Origin: Candidatus Cloacimonadota bacterium
Lineage (GTDB): Bacteria > Muiribacteriota > UBA6191
Direction of reading: 5' to 3'
NCBI GenBank assembly: GCA_023954715.1
Contig: JAGSHD010000002.1
Location: forward strand, 62,001 to 126,000
Length of the DNA stretch: 64,000 nucleotides
Below the pieces are notes generated by a model that worked only from the letters and a program-made list of their open reading frames with translations, did no database searches and was not told where the DNA came from. Shown in pieces: positions 33,466-41,992 of this stretch (position 1 is its first letter; every line of letters begins with the position of its first letter). The translations under genes were made by a program, and so were the position numbers.

Positions 33466-34671
33466 TTATTCTACGTTTTCTAGAACATCTTTGATTCTAG
33501 AGAAACACCAATCAATCTCTTCTTTGGTGATAATTAGTGGTGGAGCAAATCGAATCACATGATCGTGAGTCTCTTTACATAAAAGTCCTCGATCTTTTAA
33601 AGCTTCACAAAATCGTCTCGCACCGTTAGAAGACTCTTTCAAAACAATACCAATTAATAAACCTCTACCCCGTAGACTTTCAATGTGAGGGCTATCTATT
33701 GTTTTTAACAAGTCCATAAAGTACTTGCCTAAATCACATGAATTAGCTACTAAATTTTCATCTCTCAAAACCTCAATGGCTTCGATAGCTACACGACACG
33801 CTAGTGGGTTTCCACCAAAAGTTGATCCATGCTCACCTGGAGTGAATACACCTAGTACCTCTTCTGATGAAACTACAGCAGAAATTGGTAAAACTCCTGC
33901 TCCAAGTGCTTTTCCTAAGATGTACATATCTGGTTTAACACCATAATGCTCCATACAAAACATTTTACCAGTACGTCCAAGACCTGTTTGGATTTCATCT
34001 GCTACCATTACGATATTATTTTCATCACAGACTTTTCGTACTTCTTGATAAAATCCTGCTGCAGGCTCAACAACTCCAGCTTCTCCCTGAATTGGCTCGC
34101 CCATGATGGCTACAGTATTTTTAGTTACAGCCTTTTTAAGAGCTTCAATATCCCCATAAGGTACTGCCTTGAATCCAGGAGTAAACGGGCCAAAATACTT
34201 TTTATAAGCATCTTCTGTTGAAAAGCTAATCACACTCACAGTTCGTCCGTGAAAGTTATCATCAAATACAATAATCTCCGCTTGGTCTAAAGGAACACCC
34301 TTTTTTGTATATCCCCATTTTCTTACAGCTTTAATAGCAGTTTCTACAGCTTCAGCACCTGTATTCATTGGTAATGCCATATCCATGCCACAAACTTCTG
34401 TAATTAACTTTAAAAATGGACCTAATTGATCATTATGAAAGGCTCTAGATGTTAAAGTACATCTCCCTGCTTGATCAACTAAGGCATCAATTACTCTTTT
34501 ATGTCGGTGACCTTGATTTAGAGCAGAGTAAGATGATAAACAATCTAAGTATTTATTGCCTTCTGGATCCTTTACCCAAACCCCTTCTGCTTCAGCAATA
34601 ACAATAGGAAGTGGTAAATAATTTTTTGCGCCGTATTTGTCTGATAATGCAATCAACTTTTCTGAATTCAT
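33466..34671 (-). CDS. rocD: Ornithine aminotransferase
   Basis: 401 residues, class III PLP aminotransferase. Ornithine plus 2-oxoglutarate gives glutamate semialdehyde plus glutamate. Motifs: NTGAEAVETAIKAVRKW, DDNFHGRT, VADEIQTGLGRTGK and the PLP lysine Lys254 in ILGKALGAGVLP. AEAEGVWVKDPEGNKYLDCLSSYSA at the N-terminus is typical of ornithine rather than acetylornithine aminotransferases. The product spontaneously cyclises to P5C, the substrate of the dehydrogenase at 8282. A small gene lies directly upstream. Confidence 0.94.
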   Translation of the reverse strand: MNSEKLIALSDKYGAKNYLPLPIVIAEAEGVWVKDPEGNKYLDCLSSYSALNQGHRHKRVIDALVDQAGRCTLTSRAFHNDQLGPFLKLITEVCGMDMALPMNTGAEAVETAIKAVRKWGYTKKGVPLDQAEIIVFDDNFHGRTVSVISFSTEDAYKKYFGPFTPGFKAVPYGDIEALKKAVTKNTVAIMGEPIQGEAGVVEPAAGFYQEVRKVCDENNIVMVADEIQTGLGRTGKMFCMEHYGVKPDMYILGKALGAGVLPISAVVSSEEVLGVFTPGEHGSTFGGNPLACRVAIEAIEVLRDENLVANSCDLGKYFMDLLKTIDSPHIESLRGRGLLIGIVLKESSNGARRFCEALKDRGLLCKETHDHVIRFAPPLIITKEEIDWCFSRIKDVLENVE

Positions 34672-34679
34672 ATTTGCTC

Positions 34680-34952
34680 CTAAAACTCCATGCTTTGCAT
34701 AGATAAAACATTAAGAAGTTCGTTAAACTCACGATCTAGCTTCATAACTCGAAGCTGCAATCTTAATCGAGTATCCTTGTCTTCTTCATTACTGATGTCG
34801 TCTTTTAAATTATCTTTCTCAGAAACAATTGCTTTGATTCTGGAGTAGATTATTTGGGATTTTCGGTCGGCTTTCTCAGCTTTACGATTATCCTCACCAT
34901 CGATTCTTAGAATTTGTTCTAATAAGCCCTTTATTGGGCCATCGCTGTTCAT
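34680..34952 (-). CDS. Small coiled-coil protein upstream of rocD
   Basis: 90 residues from the ATG at 34952 (SD AGGTG 8 nt upstream); a GTG at 34991 would add 13 residues. Highly charged, with a predicted coiled coil over ~25-80 (KAEKADRKSQIIYSRIKAIV ... LQLRVMKLDREFNELLNVL). No family recognised. It ends 8 nt before rocD, so probably cotranscribed. The 308-bp gap on its other side (34953-35260) has no clear feature beyond AT-rich promoter-like sequence. Confidence 0.7.
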   Translation of the reverse strand: MNSDGPIKGLLEQILRIDGEDNRKAEKADRKSQIIYSRIKAIVSEKDNLKDDISNEEDKDTRLRLQLRVMKLDREFNELLNVLSMQSMEF

Positions 34953-35260
34953 ATTACACACACCTGACAGACAATTCAATCTTTTCGACACCTGAAAAGT
35001 CTATGAGTTCTAGTATAGAATTTTACATTGCTATTTTCTAGTTTTTATCCTTTAAAAATAAGTTATACAAAGACTCATTCTTAAACCAATAAATATATCA
35101 GTTAAAAAATAGTTTCACAAAATAAATGTAAAATTTTCTCGTGAGTGTAAGAATTTAAACTCAAGTGTCTATAGCTTCAGCAAATTATTTTATTTTTTTT
35201 AAAACTATTTTACGTTAGTATTGACTACAATCTAAAATTTCCAAAATAAAAGAGCCAAAA

Positions 35261-36700
35261 ATGAGCCATAATCTCCATATAGCTAAAATCTTCTCTCAGT
35301 TTTCTCCATTAATAAACGACGATACCAATCCTTATGAAAGCGATGTGGTCCTAACTCTGAAGCCTTGGGCTGTATTGCGACCAAAAAATTTATCCGAATT
35401 AAAAGAAATCATAAAGCTATGTGCTCTACATAAAATCCCCTTCACTCCCTGTGGAAACCAAACTTCTGTAACGGGGGCTTCTGTTTCGGATCAATCTATT
35501 GTCATTTCCACAGAAAAACTTAAATCTGTCAGTGAGATTAGTAAAAATAGTGAGGGCTTAGCATCTATACAAGTCGAACCCGGTATATTATTGAGCGATT
35601 TACAAGACCACGTAGAGTCACTAGGTTATTACTATCCTCCCGATCCTACTTCAAGAGAAGAGGTTTTTTTAGGTGGTACCATAGCTACAAATGCAACAGG
35701 TGAAAACTCCTATCATTACGGCAGCACACGAAACTACATACTCTCCTTAGACGTAATTGATGCTCAAGGACAATTCAAAACAATCCAAAGGCAAGCCTCC
35801 CCACTTGATCTAAGCAAAAAGAAAAATCTAGCTGGATTTCATTTAGGTGAAGAAATTGATCCTTGGATTGGAAGCGAAGGCACATTAGGAATAATTTGTA
35901 GTGCTAAACTCTTATTATTGCCAAAGCCAAATCCGTTTCAAAGTTTTCTACTATTTTTTCCAAATGAACCAGATGCCTTAAATTTCTCTAACAGCATTCA
36001 TAATTTCAGAGAAAAGCTATCCTTAAGATGTCTAGAGTACATGGATATTCAAGCAACTGAGTATATGAGACTAAAGTCAAAAAGACTCATTATCCCAAAA
36101 GATGTATATACAATTTACCTCAAAATCGAAGAAACCTCTTCTATAGATCAAGACTCTATCCTTGAACTCTTATACAACGAATACAATGCTATCTTACCAG
36201 ATGATGATTCTCTGTTTGATCAAGCACTTTTTGCACAGGATCACTCTGAACTCTTAGAGTTCAGAAGAGTTAGACACCATGTTCCTGCCACAATTAATGA
36301 GTTGGCCACTATTAATAAATCAATGGGTGGTGGTAAAGTAAGCTCTGATTGGTGGGTTCCTAACGATAAGATTATTGAAATGTTTACTTTTTTAAGAGAG
36401 CTTCAAGCTAATATTGATTGTAAATGCGCCATCTTTGGCCATATCGGTAATGGACACCCTCATGTAAATATGATTGCTACCAACCAAACATTAAAAGATC
36501 AATCTCTTGAATTCACGAAGCAATGCATTCAAAAAGCAGTTTCACTAGGTGGTGGAGCCTGTGGTGAACACGGTCTTGGCAAAATAAAAACTTGGGCTTT
36601 GGCTCTACAATGGTCCAATCAAGATATAGATCAGATGAAACAAGTCAAACAATTTTGGGACCCTTGTAATCTTTCTTCCCCTGGAAATATCTTCTCCTAA
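35261..36700 (+). CDS. FAD-binding oxidase, GlcD/D-lactate dehydrogenase type
   Basis: 479 residues. The N-terminal PCMH FAD-binding domain shows WAVLRPKNLSELKEII, TPCGNQTSVTGASV, VEPGILLSDLQ and DPTSREEVFLGGTIATNATG. The C-terminal FAD-oxidase domain ends IFGHIGNGHPHVNMI and GGGACGEHGLGKIK, with the metal/substrate His residues. Such enzymes oxidise 2-hydroxy acids (glycolate, D-lactate, D-2-hydroxyglutarate); the exact substrate is not predictable. A single gene, soluble, with no partner iron-sulfur subunit nearby. Confidence 0.88.
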   Translation: MSHNLHIAKIFSQFSPLINDDTNPYESDVVLTLKPWAVLRPKNLSELKEIIKLCALHKIPFTPCGNQTSVTGASVSDQSIVISTEKLKSVSEISKNSEGLASIQVEPGILLSDLQDHVESLGYYYPPDPTSREEVFLGGTIATNATGENSYHYGSTRNYILSLDVIDAQGQFKTIQRQASPLDLSKKKNLAGFHLGEEIDPWIGSEGTLGIICSAKLLLLPKPNPFQSFLLFFPNEPDALNFSNSIHNFREKLSLRCLEYMDIQATEYMRLKSKRLIIPKDVYTIYLKIEETSSIDQDSILELLYNEYNAILPDDDSLFDQALFAQDHSELLEFRRVRHHVPATINELATINKSMGGGKVSSDWWVPNDKIIEMFTFLRELQANIDCKCAIFGHIGNGHPHVNMIATNQTLKDQSLEFTKQCIQKAVSLGGGACGEHGLGKIKTWALALQWSNQDIDQMKQVKQFWDPCNLSSPGNIFS

Positions 36701-36824
36701 AATAGGTCTATATCTTTATTTTAAAATTATGTAATTATTCAGGTTATCTCTTCGATAAAAGGCGCAGAGCATATAAGTTTTTCTCACTTTTTGCTTTATT
36801 AATGCGGTTTATCTCATCAACATC

Positions 36825-36884
36825 TTTTGTATATAAAGCTTTTTTCGAGTAGTTCACTACACTTCAAAAGCTGTAAATACAAAA
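36825..36884. repeat. Long imperfect hairpin in the 36701-37047 gap
   Basis: 36825-36843 and 36866-36884 pair at 17 of 19 positions (TTTTGTAT ... AGCTTTT against AAAAGCT ... ATACAAAA), and the loop contains a smaller GTAG/CTAC hairpin. No T-run follows on either strand, so it is not a standard terminator. The rest of this 347-bp gap shows nothing clear. Confidence 0.5.
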
Positions 36885-37050
36885 TATAATAATGATCAAA
36901 AACCTAGGTGTAATAAACCTTTGTAAAGAAATTGAAAAGTTATAGTTGAATAGTTACAAAATTATTTTGTTTATTAGTTCCAAATGTAGATTATTCTGAT
37001 CAGTTAGTATAAATTATATCTCGACTTATACACAATGAATAGGAGTTATG

Positions 37051-37905
37051 ATGCAAATCGGAAACTATAAGATTACCACCATAGAAAGTGGCATGTTTAA
37101 GCTCGATGGTGGAGCTATGTTTGGTGTTATACCAAAAGTTTTGTGGAATAAAACAAACCCAGCCGATGAAAATAATCAAATTGATATGGGACTACGTACT
37201 CTACTCCTAGAGTCTGATAAACGTAAAATTTTAATCGATACTGGTATTGGCCATAAATTCGATGACAAAAAAGAAAAGATGTTTGGAATTGACCATACAA
37301 AGTTTGCTATAGATTCTCAATTGGCAAAACATGGCATTTCAACTGACGATATTACTGATGTATTTTTAACTCATTTACACTTTGATCACGCTGGTGGCAA
37401 TACCTATCTTGATCAAGGTGAAATAAAAGCCACATTCAAAAATGCTGTTTATCACGTAGACAAGTTTCACTTTGAATGGGCGATTAAACCTTCTAGACGA
37501 GACCGAGCATCATTTTTAAAAGAAAACTTTGATGTCCTAATTAAAAATGGACAATTAAACCTGTTTGACGGAGGACATCAAAAGCAACTTTTCAAAAATA
37601 CTGAGATCATAAAAGTGCATGGCCATACCCCTCATCAATGTCTACTAAAGATTATGGATGATAAAAACACAGTGTTATTTTGTGCCGATTTGATACCAAC
37701 TGCTTCTCATGTTCCTCTGCCATATATTATGGGCTATGATTTGAATCCTTTACAAACTCTTAGTGAAAAAGAAATCATCCTCGAAGAAGCCTTTGAAAAG
37801 AATTGGATTTTGTTTTATGAACATGATCCTAAGATAGAAGCTTCAACAATAATCAAAACCCAACGAAATGATTTTAAATCCGATAAAATCATCCAATTTA
37901 GCTAA
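37051..37905 (+). CDS. Metallo-beta-lactamase fold hydrolase
   Basis: 284 residues. The dinuclear metal motif HLHFDH is at residues 108-113 (FLTHLHFDHAGG), followed by HGHTPHQC and a later CADLIPTASH with the bridging Asp and His. The overall pattern (LLLESDKRKILIDTGIG; YHVDKFHFEWA) resembles lactonase-like MBL enzymes, so lactone or ester hydrolysis is plausible; the substrate is unknown. Of two adjacent ATGs, 37051 has the better SD spacing (GGAG, 5 nt). The next gene starts 4 nt after its stop. Confidence 0.88.
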   Translation: MQIGNYKITTIESGMFKLDGGAMFGVIPKVLWNKTNPADENNQIDMGLRTLLLESDKRKILIDTGIGHKFDDKKEKMFGIDHTKFAIDSQLAKHGISTDDITDVFLTHLHFDHAGGNTYLDQGEIKATFKNAVYHVDKFHFEWAIKPSRRDRASFLKENFDVLIKNGQLNLFDGGHQKQLFKNTEIIKVHGHTPHQCLLKIMDDKNTVLFCADLIPTASHVPLPYIMGYDLNPLQTLSEKEIILEEAFEKNWILFYEHDPKIEASTIIKTQRNDFKSDKIIQFS

Positions 37906-37909
37906 ATTT

Positions 37910-38245
37910 ATGAAAAAAAAGATAAGTAAAACAGAATCACCATTAAATGAGGGACTTTTTTTATTTTGTCAGCCTTGTGAAGAAAAACTGAAAGACAACT
38001 CTTTATTATCAAGTAAATCAGATATCAGAAAATCTGTGCGTAAACTAATGGAAAAAAGAGGTCTTTGGAGTAAGTATCGAATGATCAAATCTCGATGCCA
38101 CGGCAACTGTACTGATGAGTCTATTTCTATTTTGGCTTGCGGTATTGGCTCAAATAAGCAAAACTGTGCTCTATTATGTCATGCCGACTCGGAGCCAAAA
38201 GAAATCTTAGATCATTGTTTGCAAATAATGCAAAATGAAGAGTAA
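37910..38245 (+). CDS. Small Cys-rich protein, thioredoxin-like ferredoxin candidate
   Basis: 111 residues from the ATG at 37910. Cysteines come as FCQPC near residue 19, SRCHGNC near 60, then ACG, NCALLC and a C-terminal HCLQIM. The order (a Cys-x-x-Cys strand, a helix RKSVRKLMEKRGLW, then Cys before a strand) resembles thioredoxin-like 2Fe-2S ferredoxins. The loop GSNKQNCALLCHADSEPKEI fits the second cluster half. The match is by pattern only. It follows the MBL gene by 4 nt. Confidence 0.6.
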   Translation: MKKKISKTESPLNEGLFLFCQPCEEKLKDNSLLSSKSDIRKSVRKLMEKRGLWSKYRMIKSRCHGNCTDESISILACGIGSNKQNCALLCHADSEPKEILDHCLQIMQNEE

Positions 38246-38253
38246 AAATTTAC

Positions 38254-38526
38254 TTAGTTCTCTTCGTTTAATAAGCTATGCACCGCTATATAGCCACCAT
38301 AGTTTAAATCTTTAGAGCCAACTCTTTTTCTATACTTGCTCTTAGCTAAAAATGATAACTGCTGTAGTTTTTCTCTAAGATTCTCTGGATCAAGTTCAGC
38401 CACTAGAGATTTTTTCTCATGACCATCTAACGAGTCTATTATTAATTGAATCGAATTTATTTTATCTACAAAATAATCTTTTTCTAATAATTTAGATCTT
38501 AATGGTGAGTTTCTAATAACAGTCAT
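38254..38526 (-). CDS. Small hypothetical protein
   Basis: 90 residues from the ATG at 38526 (SD AGGA); an in-frame start at 38577 would add 17. Helical and charged (SIQLIIDSLDGHEKKSLVAE, then LREKLQQLSFLAKSKYRKRV), ending YGGYIAVHSLLNEEN. No family recognised. It is convergent with the Cys-rich gene. Confidence 0.6.
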   Translation of the reverse strand: MTVIRNSPLRSKLLEKDYFVDKINSIQLIIDSLDGHEKKSLVAELDPENLREKLQQLSFLAKSKYRKRVGSKDLNYGGYIAVHSLLNEEN

Positions 38527-38742
38527 TTGTGTCCTATGATGTAAAAAAAATGTAGATTGCTTGCCTATAAATCTCATATCTGAAGTTTCTACAATTTTAT
38601 ATTGCTAATTATCATTAATCATATATTAGTGATAAAATCAAACTTTAGATAAATAATCGAACAAAACCACTGTTTTCTTGCTACTTTTTGATGTAATATT
38701 TTGTGAAACAAAACAAATTTTCAAAAATTCAGAGATAGATTT

Positions 38743-39540
38743 ATGTATTTATTCCAAAAAAACAGCCTAGTAATTTTGATCAGCCTTCTTTTTATTGGTT
38801 GTAACTCCAATGATAATACAAAGAAAGAGCCTAGCCCCACTATACAAAAAGCTCCTTCATCTAATTCTTTAAAAACAGAGGCAATTGTAGTAGAGCCAGA
38901 AGTAGTACAACACTCCCCTTCGCAAACTCTGCTACAATTTAAAGTTAAACCGCCCTTTGTAGACGTCCATAATCAATCAGGAGTGAAACTTGGTACCAGT
39001 GACTCCAAAGGCGTATTTAGCTATAAGGTGGATTCCTCTGGAAAGGACTTAACTTTTTATTTTAAAAAAGAAGCTTACTCTAAAAAGACTTTACAATTAA
39101 ATGCGAGTGGTGAAATGCAAATTTCTTATTTACGACTCGATCCAATTATCCCAGCGGTTAAACTAGCTGAGTCTGGTGACCCAAAAGCACAATTGTTGGT
39201 AGGTGATATGTATTTTGAAGGAAGTAATGGTGTAGATCAAAGTCTCAGCACTGCAAATTATTTTTATAGTATGTCCGCTCAATCGGGAAACTTAGAGTCA
39301 AAAGCTAGACTCTGCGCTATTTTACAACAAGACTATAGTTTAGGTGACGCCAACGAAAACTTAAAGTATTGTAAAGAAGCAGCTACACAAAATAATGCTA
39401 CGGCTTTATTTTTTTTAGGAATGTTATATAAAAAAGATACAGTCGTTGATAAAAATTTATCTACAGCAAAAGAGTATTTTACAAAGGCACTAAAACTAGG
39501 TTTAGAAGAAGCCCAAGAAGAGCTCGATCTACTAAAGTAG
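38743..39540 (+). CDS. Lipoprotein with Sel1-like repeats
   Basis: 265 residues. The signal sequence ends in LLFIGCN, an acceptable lipobox, then a Ser/Thr/Pro-rich linker. A small beta domain (~75-130, KPPFVDVHNQSGVKLGTSDSKG) resembles carboxypeptidase-regulatory or PEGA-like folds. Three Sel1/TPR-like repeats follow (AESGDPKAQLLVGDMYFEGS; AATQNNATALFFLGMLYKKD; STAKEYFTKALKLGLEEA). It probably sits in a membrane facing the periplasm, as a protein-binding scaffold. It converges on ruvA. Confidence 0.8.
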   Translation: MYLFQKNSLVILISLLFIGCNSNDNTKKEPSPTIQKAPSSNSLKTEAIVVEPEVVQHSPSQTLLQFKVKPPFVDVHNQSGVKLGTSDSKGVFSYKVDSSGKDLTFYFKKEAYSKKTLQLNASGEMQISYLRLDPIIPAVKLAESGDPKAQLLVGDMYFEGSNGVDQSLSTANYFYSMSAQSGNLESKARLCAILQQDYSLGDANENLKYCKEAATQNNATALFFLGMLYKKDTVVDKNLSTAKEYFTKALKLGLEEAQEELDLLK

Positions 39541-39545
39541 TCACT

Positions 39546-40190
39546 CTATAACTTTTTAGAATAAAAGTACTTTAAACACTCTGATATCATAGACTCACTG
39601 TTAAAACTGTTTGCACCACGTTTTTTACCCACTTCTTTTAATGAGTCTTTGATTTCACTGCTAGTAAAGCCTAAAGTGATTAAAGCATCCTTTATAATCT
39701 CTCCATCATAGTTTCCAGAGTTTACAATTTCACCAGACTCTAGTTGAGCCGAGTCTTCTGTCGTGAATATTCCGTATTTTTCCATGAGTCGCTTGCCTTT
39801 AGCTTGGCAATCTAAGATTACTCTCATCATTAATTTCGGTCCGGCACCCGAAACTTTTCCAAAGCTTTTTGGATCCCCTGATTCAATACACTTTAAAATG
39901 TCTTGTGGAGACAAAGAAGATAAAAAGCTAATAGCAACTTTTGGCCCCACTTTGTTGGCTTTTAACAATAATTCAAAAAGCTCAAGTTTCATCAAAGAAT
40001 CAAAACCATACAATGATAACTCTGTTTCTCTTACAACTTGGTAAGTATAAAGCTCTACCTCTGTGCCAACACCACCTAAAGTGAGCTCTGTTTTTTGGTC
40101 TAGAGAAATACTATATCCTAGATTACCAGTAGACACGATAACGCGACTTGGCTCTCTAAGTAAAAGTTTACCTTTAATATATGAAATCAT
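39546..40190 (-). CDS. ruvA: Holliday junction DNA helicase subunit RuvA
   Basis: 214 residues. The N-terminal OB domain MISYIKGKLLLREPSRVIV, the middle helix-hairpin-helix domain (LLLKANKVGPKVAISFLSSL; FGKVSGAGPKLMMRVILD) and the C-terminal RuvB-binding domain (IIKDALITLGFTSSEIKDSL) are all present. In the second hairpin-helix the usual GIGxKTA(E)R is changed to GAGPKLMMR, but the position is conserved. RuvA holds the four-way junction for RuvB. ruvB and ruvC are not adjacent. SD AAGGGA. Confidence 0.93.
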   Translation of the reverse strand: MISYIKGKLLLREPSRVIVSTGNLGYSISLDQKTELTLGGVGTEVELYTYQVVRETELSLYGFDSLMKLELFELLLKANKVGPKVAISFLSSLSPQDILKCIESGDPKSFGKVSGAGPKLMMRVILDCQAKGKRLMEKYGIFTTEDSAQLESGEIVNSGNYDGEIIKDALITLGFTSSEIKDSLKEVGKKRGANSFNSESMISECLKYFYSKKL

Positions 40191-40237
40191 TCATTGTCCC
40201 TTTAATATGGATGAGATTACAACAGCTAATGTAGCTA

Positions 40238-41674
40238 TTATTTCTTTTGGTTCTGCTTTTCTAGCTTTAATCGTTGTAAGTGTTTTTCATATATCTCTTT
40301 TGAAACTAAATGACGAATCTCCTCTAGTTTTTTTACAGCCGAAATATATTGTTTTTTCTTTTGATAATTTGCTACAGATGATAATACATTTTGTACTTTT
40401 TGAGTCTTACTCAACCATCTAACCGAGTCAACAGCTAAACGATTATCCTTATAAACTTCGTAGACAGCTTTATAAATATTGATTGCCTCTTTATATTTTT
40501 CATGCTGATAAAGATCTTTAGCTTCTTTAAAAAAACTGTTAGAAGACGCTTTTAGATCTGCACCATCACTCTTAAGCAACTCTAACTTAGATTTTAGTGC
40601 TATTTTTTGCTCATGTATAGGAGTTTTAATAGACATCTTTTTTACTTTTTCTTTGAGCTCTTTAGATTCTGTTTTGAGTTGAGTAATTTCTGTTTTTAAT
40701 TTTGTAGTAGCAACTATTGTTTGTTTCTTTTTATTGTTAGAAACAAGATAAAAACCTATCAACCCCACAATAGCTATTAAAGCTATAGATTTGAATGGAA
40801 TCATTTTGACTAAGGCCAAATTGATACCACTTGATTGTCTTTCAACAGACAATGGAATAGCATGATTACTCTCAGATTTCTTAGCTTTTTCTTCTTCTGT
40901 CTTTTGTAGTTTTTTAGCTCTCGATACAATTGATTTACTCAATGACTTATCAAACTCAAACTCTATTTTTTCTGCTATTTCTTGGATACTAATTAATTCA
41001 TAGTAGTCTGAGCTATTTTGAGCACGCTCAAGCAAAAGACTCTCGAGATCTTTTCTGTTTTCTAATAATAATTGATGAATTGCATTCGCACGAACTCTTT
41101 GATCAGGATCTTTTAAGATTTTCCAGAGAGTCTCTAGATAATTAATTTTCATCTTGGTTTTGACTTCTGCAATAACCTCTACTGCATTGGCACGAACTCT
41201 TGAGTTTTCATGTTCTAAAAAGTCTTCTAGAATTTTTTGCACTTTTTTTAGAGGTAAATGATGCACCAATAGTGGCAACACTTTAATCATTTTTGACAAA
41301 ACAAAGGGATCATCTTCAAAATATATGCTACCTAAAAAATAGTAACATTGCTCCAGACTCACATTTTTCTTTTCAAAAATATCTAATGCTTTCAAGCGAT
41401 AAGCTGGATCAGAAGATTGCAGCAAATTTACAGGATCCATTAAAAACAATGGAAAGTTAGTAATGTTATATCTACTTCGAATTTGAAAAAGAGACTTTTT
41501 TACAGCGTAAGAGATTTCAGAATCAAGCTCCTGCCGAGAAGCTTCTACTAAATATGCAATCAATTCTCGATGCTGAGGCTTTATTTTAACGCCTAGCTGG
41601 TCAATGATTCTAACTTTTATCTCTATACTAGAGGCATTTTTTATTGCTCTAATTATTTCTAGCTCTGATGCCAT
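40238..41674 (-). CDS. HEAT-repeat / membrane / TPR protein
   Basis: 478 residues. The cytoplasmic N-terminal ~250 residues are HEAT repeats (NSRVRANAVEVIAEVKT; DQRVRANAIHQLLLENRK). One transmembrane helix lies near 300 (SIALIAIVGLIGFYLVS), then a coiled coil (KLKTEITQLKTESKELKEKV) and a TPR-like pair (ALDLYQHEKYKEAINIYKAV-type) at ~390-470. The R-V-R-A-N-A-V HEAT signature recurs in the 54042 protein. A scaffold joining cytoplasm and periplasm is likely; function unknown. It ends 48 nt before the ruvA start, so the two may be cotranscribed. The 318-bp gap to 41993 holds a small AAAGGA/TCCTTT hairpin (41743-41761) and otherwise only promoter-like sequence. Confidence 0.8.
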   Translation of the reverse strand: MASELEIIRAIKNASSIEIKVRIIDQLGVKIKPQHRELIAYLVEASRQELDSEISYAVKKSLFQIRSRYNITNFPLFLMDPVNLLQSSDPAYRLKALDIFEKKNVSLEQCYYFLGSIYFEDDPFVLSKMIKVLPLLVHHLPLKKVQKILEDFLEHENSRVRANAVEVIAEVKTKMKINYLETLWKILKDPDQRVRANAIHQLLLENRKDLESLLLERAQNSSDYYELISIQEIAEKIEFEFDKSLSKSIVSRAKKLQKTEEEKAKKSESNHAIPLSVERQSSGINLALVKMIPFKSIALIAIVGLIGFYLVSNNKKKQTIVATTKLKTEITQLKTESKELKEKVKKMSIKTPIHEQKIALKSKLELLKSDGADLKASSNSFFKEAKDLYQHEKYKEAINIYKAVYEVYKDNRLAVDSVRWLSKTQKVQNVLSSVANYQKKKQYISAVKKLEEIRHLVSKEIYEKHLQRLKLEKQNQKK

Positions 41675-41992
41675 ATATAACCTAAAGACTACCTTTCTAC
41701 TTTATTTGTATTCATTAGACAATGAAAGTTTTCAAATAAAAAAAAGGATTATTAGTCCTTTAAAAATCAATACTTTTAAACTCATGTAATTATATACCCA
41801 TCTATTTTTGGTTTTACCGCTATGTGAAAAAACCAAAAAGCTTGTAACGCTTAATCAAAACTACGTTTTGAACTAGATAGGTATCAACTCAAAACAATAA
41901 AGTGATTTACATTTCGCTATACCCAAGAACATAGTAAATTAAAATGGAATATACACACTAAGTATATCGAACCATTATCCGATAGAATTAAC

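Noticed and set aside
41959-41985. Sigma-28-like promoter (TAAG-N15-TCCGATAG) before the FGE/PEGA gene
   Set aside because: The predicted start falls on the ATG itself, giving a leaderless mRNA, and both boxes deviate from consensus; too weak to list.
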